Shown here piece by piece: positions 1 through 8,043 of a DNA stretch of 44,077 nt (position 1 is the stretch's first letter; every line of letters begins with the position of its first letter). Made by a program: the position numbers and the translations under genes. The DNA is taken from NCBI GenBank assembly GCA_902834055.1, contig CADFHB010000007.1, positions 1 through 44,077 of the forward strand, written 5' to 3'. The stretch comes from Lactobacillaceae bacterium (GTDB taxonomy: Bacteria > Bacillota > Bacilli > Lactobacillales > Lactobacillaceae). The notes beneath the pieces were generated by a model. It saw only the letters and a list, made by a program, of their open reading frames with translations, had not been told where the DNA came from and did not search any database.

Positions 1-426
<426 letters not shown>

Positions 427-489
427 TCAAGTTGTTGACTCTATCCTAACCGGTGCCTAATGATTTTAAAATTACCAAAAATCAATGCT

Positions 490-510
490 AGTATACTAAT
501 AACGTATACT
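490..510. promoter_or_regulatory. Inverted repeat AGTATAC-N7-GTATACT, likely LysR operator
   Basis: A perfect 7-bp inverted repeat with a 7-bp spacer lies directly upstream of the ribosome binding site of the LysR gene, in the divergent region shared with the aldo/keto reductase. Each arm contains TATACT, so it also overlaps possible -10 elements in both directions. LysR-type proteins typically bind interrupted dyads of this size, so autoregulation is a reasonable inference. Confidence 0.55.
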
Positions 511-522
511 AGGAGGGACACA

Positions 523-1389
523 ATGATTGACAACTATTTACTAGAATACCTAGTGACCTTCGCGCAAACTGGAACCCTCGCCAAAACAGCGACCCATCTT
601 AACGTTACTCAGCCAACGGTTACCCGGGGAATGCAACGACTAGAAGCCGAATTCGGGATCGCCCTTTTTGACCGGCACCCCAACCGAATCACCTTGACCG
701 CGGCCGGGCAACTTGCGGCTCAGCAAGCAGCCCGGTTACTCCAAGCTAACCGGGAATTAGTTACCACCGTCCGTAATTATGACCAGGCCAACCGAGTGAT
801 CAAAGTTGCTTGTTCGGCACCGGGACCCCGGATCGTGGTCAACCGACTAGCAGGCCATTTCCCCATTCCCCTACGGTTAACACCTCAGCTGATTGCGCCC
901 CAGCAGCTACGCAACCGTTTATTGAACCGGCAGTTGGCCCTCATCATTAGTAACCACGAATTTCAGACTGACCAGGTCGAATCGGTCTTTATCGGGCAAG
1001 AACACCTGAACGTGAACCTCGATCAGTTTATGTACCTGGCCAACCAACAGTCCGTTACCTTCAAGGAACTGCGGGGGATTAGTTTTGTCGTCCTTAACGA
1101 CATCGGTCCGTGGAAGGCAATTGTTCAAGAACAGATACCGGACGCGAAGTTCCTCTACCAAACTGATTGTGACGCTCTTAAGGAGCTGACTAAGTACACC
1201 AACTTTCCCTTTTTCACCACTAACATCACCGCCCAACATAATTCCGAGGACTACCGCATGGTCGACCGGGTCTCCCTACCGATAACGGACCCGGCCGCGA
1301 CGATGACGTTTTACGCTACCTACCTTAAAGACCAACGCACCTTCTTACGGCCTCTTGTTCAGGCCCTTGGTAACGACTGGCCAAAATAG
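523..1389 (+). CDS. LysR-family transcriptional regulator
   Basis: This is a DNA-binding transcription factor of 288 residues, within the normal LysR length. The N-terminal winged helix-turn-helix covers roughly residues 1-60: LEYLVTFAQTGTLAKTATHL, then NVTQPTVTRGMQRLEAEFG and LFDRHPNRITLTAAG. The rest is a periplasmic-binding-protein-like effector domain that matches the family less clearly. The ATG at 523 is preferred over an in-frame ATG at 460, because AGGAGGGA lies just upstream and the HTH then starts at the usual residue. It is divergent from the aldo/keto reductase and followed by a HAD phosphatase on the same strand. It runs against the leading-strand direction of this arm. The inducer is unknown. 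Confidence 0.88.
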   Translation: MIDNYLLEYLVTFAQTGTLAKTATHLNVTQPTVTRGMQRLEAEFGIALFDRHPNRITLTAAGQLAAQQAARLLQANRELVTTVRNYDQANRVIKVACSAPGPRIVVNRLAGHFPIPLRLTPQLIAPQQLRNRLLNRQLALIISNHEFQTDQVESVFIGQEHLNVNLDQFMYLANQQSVTFKELRGISFVVLNDIGPWKAIVQEQIPDAKFLYQTDCDALKELTKYTNFPFFTTNITAQHNSEDYRMVDRVSLPITDPAATMTFYATYLKDQRTFLRPLVQALGNDWPK

Positions 1390-1398
1390 TCACTTTGC

Positions 1399-1427
1399 TT
1401 AAGTTTCATTGCCCAATCAGTTATGAT
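1399..1427 (+). promoter_or_regulatory. Candidate promoter of the HAD phosphatase
   Basis: TTAAGT (1399-1404) and TATGAT (1422-1427) are separated by exactly 17 bp. They lie 34 bp before the HAD start codon and just after the LysR stop. They match a sigma-A type promoter, so the phosphatase can be transcribed independently of the regulator. Confidence 0.5.
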
Positions 1428-1460
1428 GTTAATAATAAAACTGTTCAAGGAGGAATCATT

Positions 1461-2255
1461 ATGATTCGTGCAGTCGCAACCGATATCGATGGTACCTTTC
1501 TCCGGTCAGACCGGACCTATGACCGGCAACTATTTGCACAGGTGTATGCAGCCATGCACCGCCAGGGCGTCCGCTTCATTATTGCCAGTGGTGACCAGTA
1601 CTACTTTCTTCGCTCCCTCTTCCCCGACCAAGCCGACCAGCTCGCTTACGTTGCCGAAAACGGCGTGCTGACGGTTGACCACAATGACGAGATTGCCTGT
1701 GACCGGTTAGCGGCAGAAGATGTCCGCCAGGTCACGGCCTACCTAAACACCCTTCCTGGAACCAACTATTGTGCTAGTGGCCGTCAATATGCCTACGTGC
1801 CGACTAACTCTAGCGCGACGTTTAAACGGATCATCCCCAACTTCTATACCCGGGTCAAGACCGTTGACGACGTGAACAACGTTGATGATGACTTCATCTT
1901 TAAATTTGCGTTGAACGTTCCTCATGACCGTCAAGCAGCCATTGCCCACGATATCAACACCCGGTTCGCGGGGATCATCCGCGCCACCGCCAGTGGTTAC
2001 GGTGCCGTTGACCTGATCATTCCGGGGATGGATAAATCCTACGGGTTACGGCGACTCCTCACCCGCTGGCACATTACCCCCGACGAGCTTGCGGTCTTTG
2101 GTGACGGTGAAAATGATCTCGAAATGTTTGAGCTTGCGGGGACCAGTTACGCCATGGGCAATGCACCGGCCAACGTCCAAGCCGCAGCCACCCAAGTGAT
2201 TGGCACTAATGATGACCAGGCAGTTTTACACCAGCTAGTGAAGCTTTTTGAATAA
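1461..2255 (+). CDS. Cof-type HAD-IIB sugar-phosphate phosphatase
   Basis: This is a cytosolic haloacid-dehalogenase phosphatase of 264 residues, a normal Cof/YidA length. Motif I is DIDGTFL near residue 8, with the nucleophilic and acid/base aspartates. Motif II is the IIASGD segment. The C2B cap domain occupies the middle. Motifs III and IV are MDKSYG (Lys) and FGDGENDLEM. The family dephosphorylates sugar phosphates, flavin nucleotides or pyridoxal phosphate, and the substrate here is undetermined. The start is the ATG at 1461 with AAGGAGGA seven bases upstream. A longer in-frame start at 1395 lacks a binding site and would overlap the promoter. It ends just before a repeat-associated terminator. 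Confidence 0.9.
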   Translation: MIRAVATDIDGTFLRSDRTYDRQLFAQVYAAMHRQGVRFIIASGDQYYFLRSLFPDQADQLAYVAENGVLTVDHNDEIACDRLAAEDVRQVTAYLNTLPGTNYCASGRQYAYVPTNSSATFKRIIPNFYTRVKTVDDVNNVDDDFIFKFALNVPHDRQAAIAHDINTRFAGIIRATASGYGAVDLIIPGMDKSYGLRRLLTRWHITPDELAVFGDGENDLEMFELAGTSYAMGNAPANVQAAATQVIGTNDDQAVLHQLVKLFE

Positions 2256-2306
2256 AATTACAACATAGTTCGGCTTTCGAAGCGAAGCAAGCCGGTTGGG
2301 AACCCT

Positions 2307-2339
2307 GTCGACGCGCAGCTAGCCTTTAGGAAGCACAAA
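2307..2339 (+). repeat. 33-bp dispersed repeat, copy 1
   Basis: This begins GTCGACGCGCAGCTA and ends AGGAAGCACAAA. It matches 32 of 33 bases of the inverted copy at 5101-5133. Weaker similarity extends about 20 bp upstream (GCAAGCC and GAACCC blocks). Its last bases form the base of the adjacent hairpin. It lies in the 184-bp gap between the HAD gene and the glycosyltransferase pseudogene, which holds no gene. Confidence 0.8.
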
Positions 2340-2385
2340 TAGGCCTCCAGTGTTCGGCTTTGCCGGGCACTGGAGGCCATTTGTG
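2334..2385. terminator. Long hairpin terminator between convergent genes
   Basis: CACAAAT-A-GGCCTCCAGTG (2334-2352) pairs with CACTGGAGGCC-ATTTGTG (2368-2385), giving 18 bp with one bulge. The loop contains TTCGGCTTTG. It sits between the convergent HAD gene and the glycosyltransferase pseudogene and probably ends both transcripts. There is no clean T-tract, so termination strength is uncertain. Confidence 0.6.
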
Positions 2386-2439
2386 TACTGCGCTGTTCGT
2401 GCCTTAGATGGGTTGTAGGGCTTATGTCATAACCCCTTA

Positions 2440-3939
2440 TTATTTCGTTAATCCTTCGCGGTTCAAAAAGGCCGCCCACTTCTTGGTAACATTTGCGAAG
2501 GAGAACTTTGCCGCTGCGGTCTGAGCATGGTCGGCATACTCCTTTAGCTTTGCGGGATTATTCAACAGTTCCTCAATCGTTACGTAAAGCGCGTGGGTGT
2601 CGCCCGCTGGCACTAAGCAGCCACTGACCCGGTCGTCGATAATCTCCGCTGGGCCATAATTAATGTCGTAACTGACCGCCGGACAACCGTGTCCCTGTGC
2701 TTCCAAAAGGTCCATCGCAAAGCCCTTGTATGAACTCGTCAACACTTCTAGTTGAGCCGTTTCATACACATTTGTTAGGTCATGTTGGTAACCACAAAAG
2801 TGAACGTAATCACCGGCATGGCGGTCCTTGACCAAGCGCTTTAAGGAGTTGGCCGTCGCGTAGTTGTTCCAGCTATCCTTAACCATAGATCTTTAAGTCC
2901 ACTTGTGGGTGCTTGGCATGTAAAAGAATCACCGTATTAATCAACTGGTCCAGCCGCTTGACGTTCGTTAACCGGGCTACCGCGATCAACTGCCCAGGAT
3001 GACGCTGTTCGAACGGAACCCGCTTGTTTAACTCGACATCACTCAAGTAGGTGACGGGGATGCCGTAACTAGCGGTGGTTGCAAACCGCTGGGCCGCATC
3101 TTGAGCCTCCCGGTGGGTTGCGGAGATCAGCCCATTTAACTGACCCGCCTTGAGCATCGCCGTCAGCGTCTTATAGACCGCAAAGAGCTTCCCATCTGGT
3201 TGCCCATCCGTGGTAAAGGCCGAGTGGAAGACCTGGTAAGTCGGCACGGACCGCTTCATTAACTTGAACGCAGTTAAAATAACGTCCGACCGGTCCGAAA
3301 TCAAGACCGCCCGACTATCCCCTTGCACTAACTGGTCAAGGAAGTAGGCCCGCAGCTCCATCTCGTTGTCAAACTGGTACTCGTTTCCCCCGTCTCGCAG
3401 TTGAATCAAGGTTAAGACGGGGACGTTATTTTCACCACCCCGGTAGTGGTAGGTGATCTTTACTTGGCCCTGGCCATCATAATACTGACGGGCAACCACC
3501 CGGGCCCGGTCCTCAAAGAATTCCGTATAGGTCCGGCACCCTAAGTCATAGAAGTCCCGTCGGTCGGCAAAGCCAAACTGGTCCAAATAGTCCACGTAGT
3601 ACAGCCGGCCACCACTAAGGTTAACCCTAATCCGCGGCTTACCGTCACGAGACGCCACCTGGCCGTTAACCGTCAGCCCGGGCTGGTCAAGCAAGCGCGA
3701 TTAATTCTTGGTCGTCACCCGTCGCCTGGTAAGGAAGCTGCTGAAAATATTGGAAAAGGTTAATGACCCGTCCCGCAACGCCGAGCTTTGCCTCCACAGC
3801 CTGGTGGGCATGGTTATATTCCATCGTGAGGATCTTGGCTGGCTGCTTTAGCTGGTCAAAAATCCGCAGCCGCTTTAACCTGGGCAAGCTCAATTGCGGA
3901 CGTCAAGACGTCTTGTCGGTTGGTAATAAAGTAAAGCAT
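2440..3939 (-). pseudogene. Frameshifted TagE/GtfA-like GT4 glycosyltransferase
   Basis: Four consecutive reading-frame pieces together give one protein of about 500 residues, the usual length of poly(glycerol-phosphate) alpha-glucosyltransferase (TagE-like) or accessory-Sec GtfA-like enzymes. The start is the ATG at 3939, giving MLYFITNRQDVL. An extra A near 3876 ends this frame; the next continues KRLRIFDQLKQPAKILTMEY and stops at 3687. A third frame (to 2879) carries the middle of the protein, including the RLTNVKRLDQL donor-domain segment, and stops after KIYG. A fourth frame resumes at DSWNNY and carries SSYKGFAMDLLEAQGHGCPA, with the GT4 E-x7-E-like donor site, and a final Asn-Tyr-Gly motif. 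The last junction is consistent with a 2-bp loss. With three frameshifts the gene cannot make a full product. Known relatives glucosylate teichoic acid or surface adhesins. Confidence 0.85.
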
Positions 3940-4051
3940 GAATAACCCCTTCTTTAATTTAGCGAAGTATATTTAGTTTCTAGTATACTCTTTCTTGTCT
4001 TTAACAAGCACGGTGACTAAAATAAGGCTAGATTGGAAAGCAGGTGACATG

Positions 4052-5041
4052 ATGAAGAAAAAATTGCTACTGTTATCAACTGGTGGGACCATTGCCTCCG
4101 TGGCTTCCAACGACGGTCTTAAGCCGGGGGAGTCCGGGGAAAGCCTATTGAAAATGCTGGGGGCCTTCCCCTTTGACGTCACGGTTAAGGATATCCTGGA
4201 AATGGATTCTTCAAATATTCAGCCGGAAGAGTGGGAATACATCGCTAAAAAGATTGATAAGTACCGCAATGACTTTGATGGGATCGTAGTTTCACACGGG
4301 ACGGATACCATGGCCTATACCGCTTCGATGTTGACCTTTATGCTACAAAACATCAACATCCCGGTCGTTCTGACGGGGAGCCAGGTACCGATGAACGTTC
4401 CCCTTTCCGACGCCCCAGACAACATGAAACTAGCCTTTACCGCCGCCGCTAACTGCCAGCCGGGGATTTACCTCGCCTTTAACCGGCAAGTAATGCGGGG
4501 GTGTCGGTGTGTCAAGGTCCGGACAACCTCCTTTGACGCCTTCGAGAGCGTCAACTTCCCCCCGATCGCCAAGGTCACTTCCGACGGTTTTCAGGTGCTC
4601 CATTCCCAGCCGGCCGTAACGGGGCAGTGCCACCTCAATACCCAGATCAATACGAACGTTTCCCTAGTTAAACTCTTTCCAGGCTTTGACCCGAGTTTGC
4701 TCCACGCCATGGCCAACAACGGCTGTCAGGGGATCGTAATTGAGGCGTACGGGCTTGGGGGGATGACCTTCATCCGGCGTAACCTGGTAGCGGCCGTTGG
4801 AAAACTAATCCGCAACGGGATCCCAGTCATCGCTGCTAGTCAATGCTTATACGAGCGCAGCGACCTCACCAAGTATGAGGTTGGGCAACAAGCCTTACTT
4901 GAGGGGGCCATCAGTGCCCACGATATGACATCTGAAGCCGCCATCACTAAGTTAATGTGGGGACTAGGCCAGGGGATGGGCATTGCCGCCATCAGCAAAT
5001 TTTTCAACACCGATGTCGCCGGCGAAGTAACGCTAAATTAA
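4052..5041 (+). CDS. ansA: Type I (cytosolic) L-asparaginase
   Basis: This enzyme hydrolyses L-asparagine to aspartate and ammonia. It has 329 residues, the standard length. The N-terminal catalytic Thr lies in LLLSTGGTIAS, and the second catalytic triad motif is VVSHGTDTMAYTASML. Further family blocks are LTGSQVPM and GIVIEAYGLGG. There is no signal peptide, so the cytosolic type fits. ATG at 4049 and 4052 are adjacent. AGGTG and GGAAAG lie just upstream and either start is possible; the longer in-frame start at 3995 has no binding site. It is divergent from the glycosyltransferase pseudogene and followed by a terminator and repeat copy 2. The same arm carries asnB, so asparagine can be both made and broken down here. 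Confidence 0.92.
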   Translation: MKKKLLLLSTGGTIASVASNDGLKPGESGESLLKMLGAFPFDVTVKDILEMDSSNIQPEEWEYIAKKIDKYRNDFDGIVVSHGTDTMAYTASMLTFMLQNINIPVVLTGSQVPMNVPLSDAPDNMKLAFTAAANCQPGIYLAFNRQVMRGCRCVKVRTTSFDAFESVNFPPIAKVTSDGFQVLHSQPAVTGQCHLNTQINTNVSLVKLFPGFDPSLLHAMANNGCQGIVIEAYGLGGMTFIRRNLVAAVGKLIRNGIPVIAASQCLYERSDLTKYEVGQQALLEGAISAHDMTSEAAITKLMWGLGQGMGIAAISKFFNTDVAGEVTLN

Positions 5042-5061
5042 AAATGCTGCAATATACGAAG

Positions 5062-5098
5062 GGGCTCTAGCGTCCGGATTTTCTGAACGCTAGAGCCC
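5062..5098 (+). terminator. Hairpin after ansA
   Basis: GGGCTCTAGCGT (5062-5073) pairs perfectly with ACGCTAGAGCCC (5087-5098), followed by TCTTTG. An outer inverted repeat, TACGAAGGGG (5055-5064) with CCCCTTCGTA (5156-5165), encloses the hairpin and repeat copy 2. This makes an element-like unit of about 110 bp between ansA and the convergent hydrolase gene. Confidence 0.7.
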
Positions 5099-5100
5099 TC

Positions 5101-5133
5101 TTTGTGCTTCCTAAAGGTTAGCTGCGCGTCGAC
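5101..5133 (-). repeat. 33-bp dispersed repeat, copy 2 (inverted)
   Basis: The reverse complement matches copy 1 at 2307-2339 in 32 of 33 positions. As in copy 1, it directly abuts a hairpin stem, with the unit AAGCACAAA next to the stem. The stem sequences themselves differ between the copies. Confidence 0.8.
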
Positions 5134-5166
5134 GGGGGTTCCTGGCAGGGCTTGCCCCCTTCGTAC

Positions 5167-6042
5167 TTATTCATCGCTGTAATTATTGGTCGATAGGTTG
5201 GGCCGGACTTGGCGGTGGTGCGGGCGGTTAAGGATATACTGCTGGATGATGTCGATTACCTGCTTGTTTTGTGGCAATGCCGAGTGCTGCGCCAGCTTCC
5301 CGGTCACCGTAATTTGGGTGTAGTGCTTGACCACCCCTTGGTAGATATACTTACCGGCTTCGGCGCTGCTAACCGGGACCAGGCCATCCTCAATGTAGTT
5401 TTCTGAGCCAACAACCGCATAGACACTGAGGTTTTTCGGCAGTTGGTCCCGGGCGTCTTCAAAATCACTGAGCATTTCCGTTTTCCGGTTAAGTGGCTCG
5501 GCAAAGTTATACGGGCTCGCAATCGTTAATAGACGAGTAATCCGGATCTGGCGCTCATTAAAGTAGTGTTCGAGAAAGTAGGTATAGACTAACCCCCCGT
5601 TCGAGTGCCCGATCCCCTTAAAGTTGTTAAAGGCGTACCGACTCTTTAGTTGCTTAAAGGCCTTATTAAACATCCGGGCCTGCAACTTGATATTTTGGTA
5701 GCCATCATGGTTATTTTGAAAGCCCACCACAATAAAGGGTTCCCGATCCCGTGGCTGGATCTTACCACTGTAAGTAATTTGGCCGTTATTGTAAACCTTG
5801 ACCTTAAGCAGGCTGTGGTTGCGGTGGTCGACCCGGTTTAATTTTCGGACCAGTGAATCAAAACGGTTAACCGTCGCACTTGATCCCGGGATCATTATCA
5901 CTGGTGACATCACTGACCGCTGCCGGTTTTCCATTAATTCGATGTTCTGGTTTGCCCAGTGGGCCGCCAAGATCGCTAAACAACCAGTTACCAGCAATAA
6001 CACCAGTACCAGCCAACGGCGCTGCAATTTAATCTTTTGCAT
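5167..6042 (-). CDS. DUF915-type alpha/beta hydrolase, membrane-anchored
   Basis: This is a putative cell-surface hydrolase of 291 residues. An N-terminal signal anchor (WLVLVLLLVTGCLAILAAHW) places it outside the membrane. The nucleophile elbow is GIGHSNGGLV, and an upstream block VIMIPGSSAT supplies the oxyanion region. Asp and His in the C-terminal third (GLVPVSSAE, then QHSALPQN) fit the catalytic triad. The family is common in lactobacilli and its substrate is not established; esterase or lipase activity is inferred. The ATG at 6042 is chosen because AAAGGA lies upstream. The alternative ATG at 6066 has no binding site. The start overlaps the end of the PTS EIIC gene by 14 bp, suggesting coupled translation. 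Confidence 0.8.
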   Translation of the reverse strand: MQKIKLQRRWLVLVLLLVTGCLAILAAHWANQNIELMENRQRSVMSPVIMIPGSSATVNRFDSLVRKLNRVDHRNHSLLKVKVYNNGQITYSGKIQPRDREPFIVVGFQNNHDGYQNIKLQARMFNKAFKQLKSRYAFNNFKGIGHSNGGLVYTYFLEHYFNERQIRITRLLTIASPYNFAEPLNRKTEMLSDFEDARDQLPKNLSVYAVVGSENYIEDGLVPVSSAEAGKYIYQGVVKHYTQITVTGKLAQHSALPQNKQVIDIIQQYILNRPHHRQVRPNLSTNNYSDE

Positions 6043-7336
6043 GCTGTTCACCCGTCCTTTCATCAATCAGCCGATCTTCTACCCGGTCCGCTAGTTTTAC
6101 GAAGGGGATATAAACTAGCACATCGACGATCAACAGCAAGACTGACCAAAACAGCGCCAGCCAGTCCCCGCCCGTGCCAATCAGCGACACGAGGATGCCG
6201 GGCGTCCCCACGGGTGACGGATAGACAAGTGGCGGCAATACGTGGAGCATGATCAGGCCACTCGCCACCAGCATATTAAACAGCGGCAAAAAGACGAAGG
6301 GCAGGAGGTAAATCGGGTTGAGCATCACTACCGCCCCCATCGTCAACGGTAAATTTGTGTTGAAGAAGACCGGCAGTAAGCTCGCCTGGGCCACGGCCCG
6401 TTGATTATGGTGGTGGCTAACCCAGATAATCGCAATCAACAGTGCCAAACCGATCCCGACACCCCCGAACAATCCAAACCCGTTATACAGGGCTGCTGGC
6501 GTAAAGGGATAGGGTACGTTCACGTTTGTCTTGTGGGTCAGGGCATAATTAAGGTTGGCAAAGATTTCTGACCGGAACATTTCGTTTGAAATATTGATCG
6601 ACTCGGCAAATCCCAGCCAGGTTAACACGGTCGCAAGGAATGAGATCAACATCGTCATTGCGTAGTTACTGTGGTTATTAAGTATTTCTAGGACACACTG
6701 GTTAAAGGCATCATCAATCCCCAACTGGCGAACAATGGCGTAACCAAGGTGTAAGAAAAAGGCAACGGTCAACGTCACCAAAATTGGCATAAAGTTCGCA
6801 AAGGTGCTTTGAAGGATATCATTGTTCTTTAACTGAACATCATTTAACACGGTCCTTCTACCAAAGCGGACAAAGAAGCGACCCACCAGGTAGCCCACCA
6901 GGACCCCAATGATAAACCAGTTAGCAGTATAGTAACGCATGTCAATGATGTTGCCATTTTGCTGGACACTATGATAGAAGATAAGAACGTAGCAAGCCAT
7001 CGCACTAATTCCCACCGCCGGGATCTCACCTTTCGACTGCCGAGCCGTCAACTGGGCACTAACGTAAGCCGCATATGGTGCAACAAAGCCAACCGTCACG
7101 ACATTAATGTCACCAAAGATGTTACGCCAAAACCGATAGCCAGTCAGCCAGTGCTTGATGTGGAAGGTACTACCCAGAAAACCCGTTGGGGACAGAAAAA
7201 CGGCACTCAAGATTCCGGCAATGCTCCCGATCAAGACAATCGGAAACAGGGTCAGCATCGTCCGCTGCACAATTTGAATGAATGACAATTGGCGAAAGCT
7301 AACTAATTTGTCAATTAAGTGGTCAGTCCTAGTCAT
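6029..7336 (-). CDS. PTS EIIC transporter subunit, cellobiose/lactose family
   Basis: This is a polytopic membrane permease of a phosphoenolpyruvate:sugar phosphotransferase system, 435 residues long. It begins MTRTDHLIDKLVSFRQLSFI and has about ten hydrophobic segments. Family-typical stretches include LTWLGFAESINISNE, the substrate-loop region VPYPFTPAALYNGFG, and VFFNTNLPLTMGAVVMLNP. Only the IIC domain is present; no IIA or IIB domain or gene is in the window, so it must borrow soluble subunits encoded elsewhere. The ATG at 7336 follows AAGGGGATGG. A longer start at 7363 overlaps a TATAAT element. It forms a two-gene unit with the downstream hydrolase. The sugar cannot be assigned from sequence. 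Confidence 0.85.
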   Translation of the reverse strand: MTRTDHLIDKLVSFRQLSFIQIVQRTMLTLFPIVLIGSIAGILSAVFLSPTGFLGSTFHIKHWLTGYRFWRNIFGDINVVTVGFVAPYAAYVSAQLTARQSKGEIPAVGISAMACYVLIFYHSVQQNGNIIDMRYYTANWFIIGVLVGYLVGRFFVRFGRRTVLNDVQLKNNDILQSTFANFMPILVTLTVAFFLHLGYAIVRQLGIDDAFNQCVLEILNNHSNYAMTMLISFLATVLTWLGFAESINISNEMFRSEIFANLNYALTHKTNVNVPYPFTPAALYNGFGLFGGVGIGLALLIAIIWVSHHHNQRAVAQASLLPVFFNTNLPLTMGAVVMLNPIYLLPFVFLPLFNMLVASGLIMLHVLPPLVYPSPVGTPGILVSLIGTGGDWLALFWSVLLLIVDVLVYIPFVKLADRVEDRLIDERTGEQHAKD

Positions 7337-7361
7337 TTTTCCATCCCCTTTTTTCTTTTTC

Positions 7362-7390
7362 ATTATAACGACTTTTACCGCTAATAAATA
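7362..7390 (-). promoter_or_regulatory. Candidate promoter of the EIIC-hydrolase unit
   Basis: On the minus strand a perfect TATAAT lies at 7367-7362, with a poor -35 (TATTTA) 17 bp upstream. It lies 26 bp from the chosen EIIC start, which argues against the longer start at 7363. Confidence 0.45.
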
Positions 7391-7423
7391 AAAAACTGGA
7401 AGAATATTCTCCCAGTTTTTTTA
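7391..7423. terminator. Bidirectional terminator below lepB
   Basis: AAAAACTGG...CCAGTTTTT around a central AGAATATTCT forms a hairpin with T-tracts on both strands. It lies two bases after the lepB stop and insulates lepB from the EIIC promoter. Confidence 0.8.
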
Positions 7424-7424
7424 T

Positions 7425-8030
7425 TTACTTATCATAGAAATGTTGCCATTCCTTATTAACATTTTGACGGGTCGTCTTATTGCCAGCCCACGATGGAACC
7501 TTAACTACCCCATCGATCTTACTCTTGGGAACAAATCCCCAGTAACGGCCATCATTAGAAACACTTCGGTGGTCCCCTAAGACGAAGTACTCACCCTTCG
7601 GTACCCGTGATGTTCCGCTGTGCTTTAACCAGCTATTTTGGACGGATACGCTCTTCAACGACCAGTCTCCAGTTCCGGCTTTCCGTTGGTCCATACTGAT
7701 GTAATTCTGGTTAATCTTCTTGCCATTAACGTAGATGTTACCGTTTTGGGACTTAACCGTGTCACCAGGCATCCCAATTACCCGCTTAACGTAGTTAGTC
7801 TTCTGGGCCACCTGAGGGTCAACCCCGTTGGCATTAAAGACAATTACGCTCCCGTGGTGAATCTTAGCCGTCTTTAGACAAAAGACGCGTTCGTTATTTA
7901 CCAGGTTTGGTTCCATTGAGGGCCCATCCACCCGGACAATTTGAAATACAAACTGCTTAATCAGCAGCGCAATTAACAAACCAATGACAATTGGAACAAT
8001 CCAACTCATTGTCTCCCGAAATGCTTTCAT
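7425..8030 (-). CDS. lepB: Signal peptidase I
   Basis: This membrane peptidase removes signal peptides from secreted precursors. It has 201 residues with one N-terminal membrane segment (IVPIVIGLLIALLIKQFVF). The catalytic Ser lies in VDGPSMEPNL (box B) and the catalytic Lys in YVKRVIGMPGD (box D). Box E is LGDHRSVSNDGRYWG. The ATG at 8030 has GAGG upstream and follows the murE stop by 13 bp, so the two are probably cotranscribed. A bidirectional terminator ends the unit. Nothing unusual was seen. Confidence 0.95.
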   Translation of the reverse strand: MKAFRETMSWIVPIVIGLLIALLIKQFVFQIVRVDGPSMEPNLVNNERVFCLKTAKIHHGSVIVFNANGVDPQVAQKTNYVKRVIGMPGDTVKSQNGNIYVNGKKINQNYISMDQRKAGTGDWSLKSVSVQNSWLKHSGTSRVPKGEYFVLGDHRSVSNDGRYWGFVPKSKIDGVVKVPSWAGNKTTRQNVNKEWQHFYDK

Positions 8031-8043
8031 AACTGTGCCTCAC

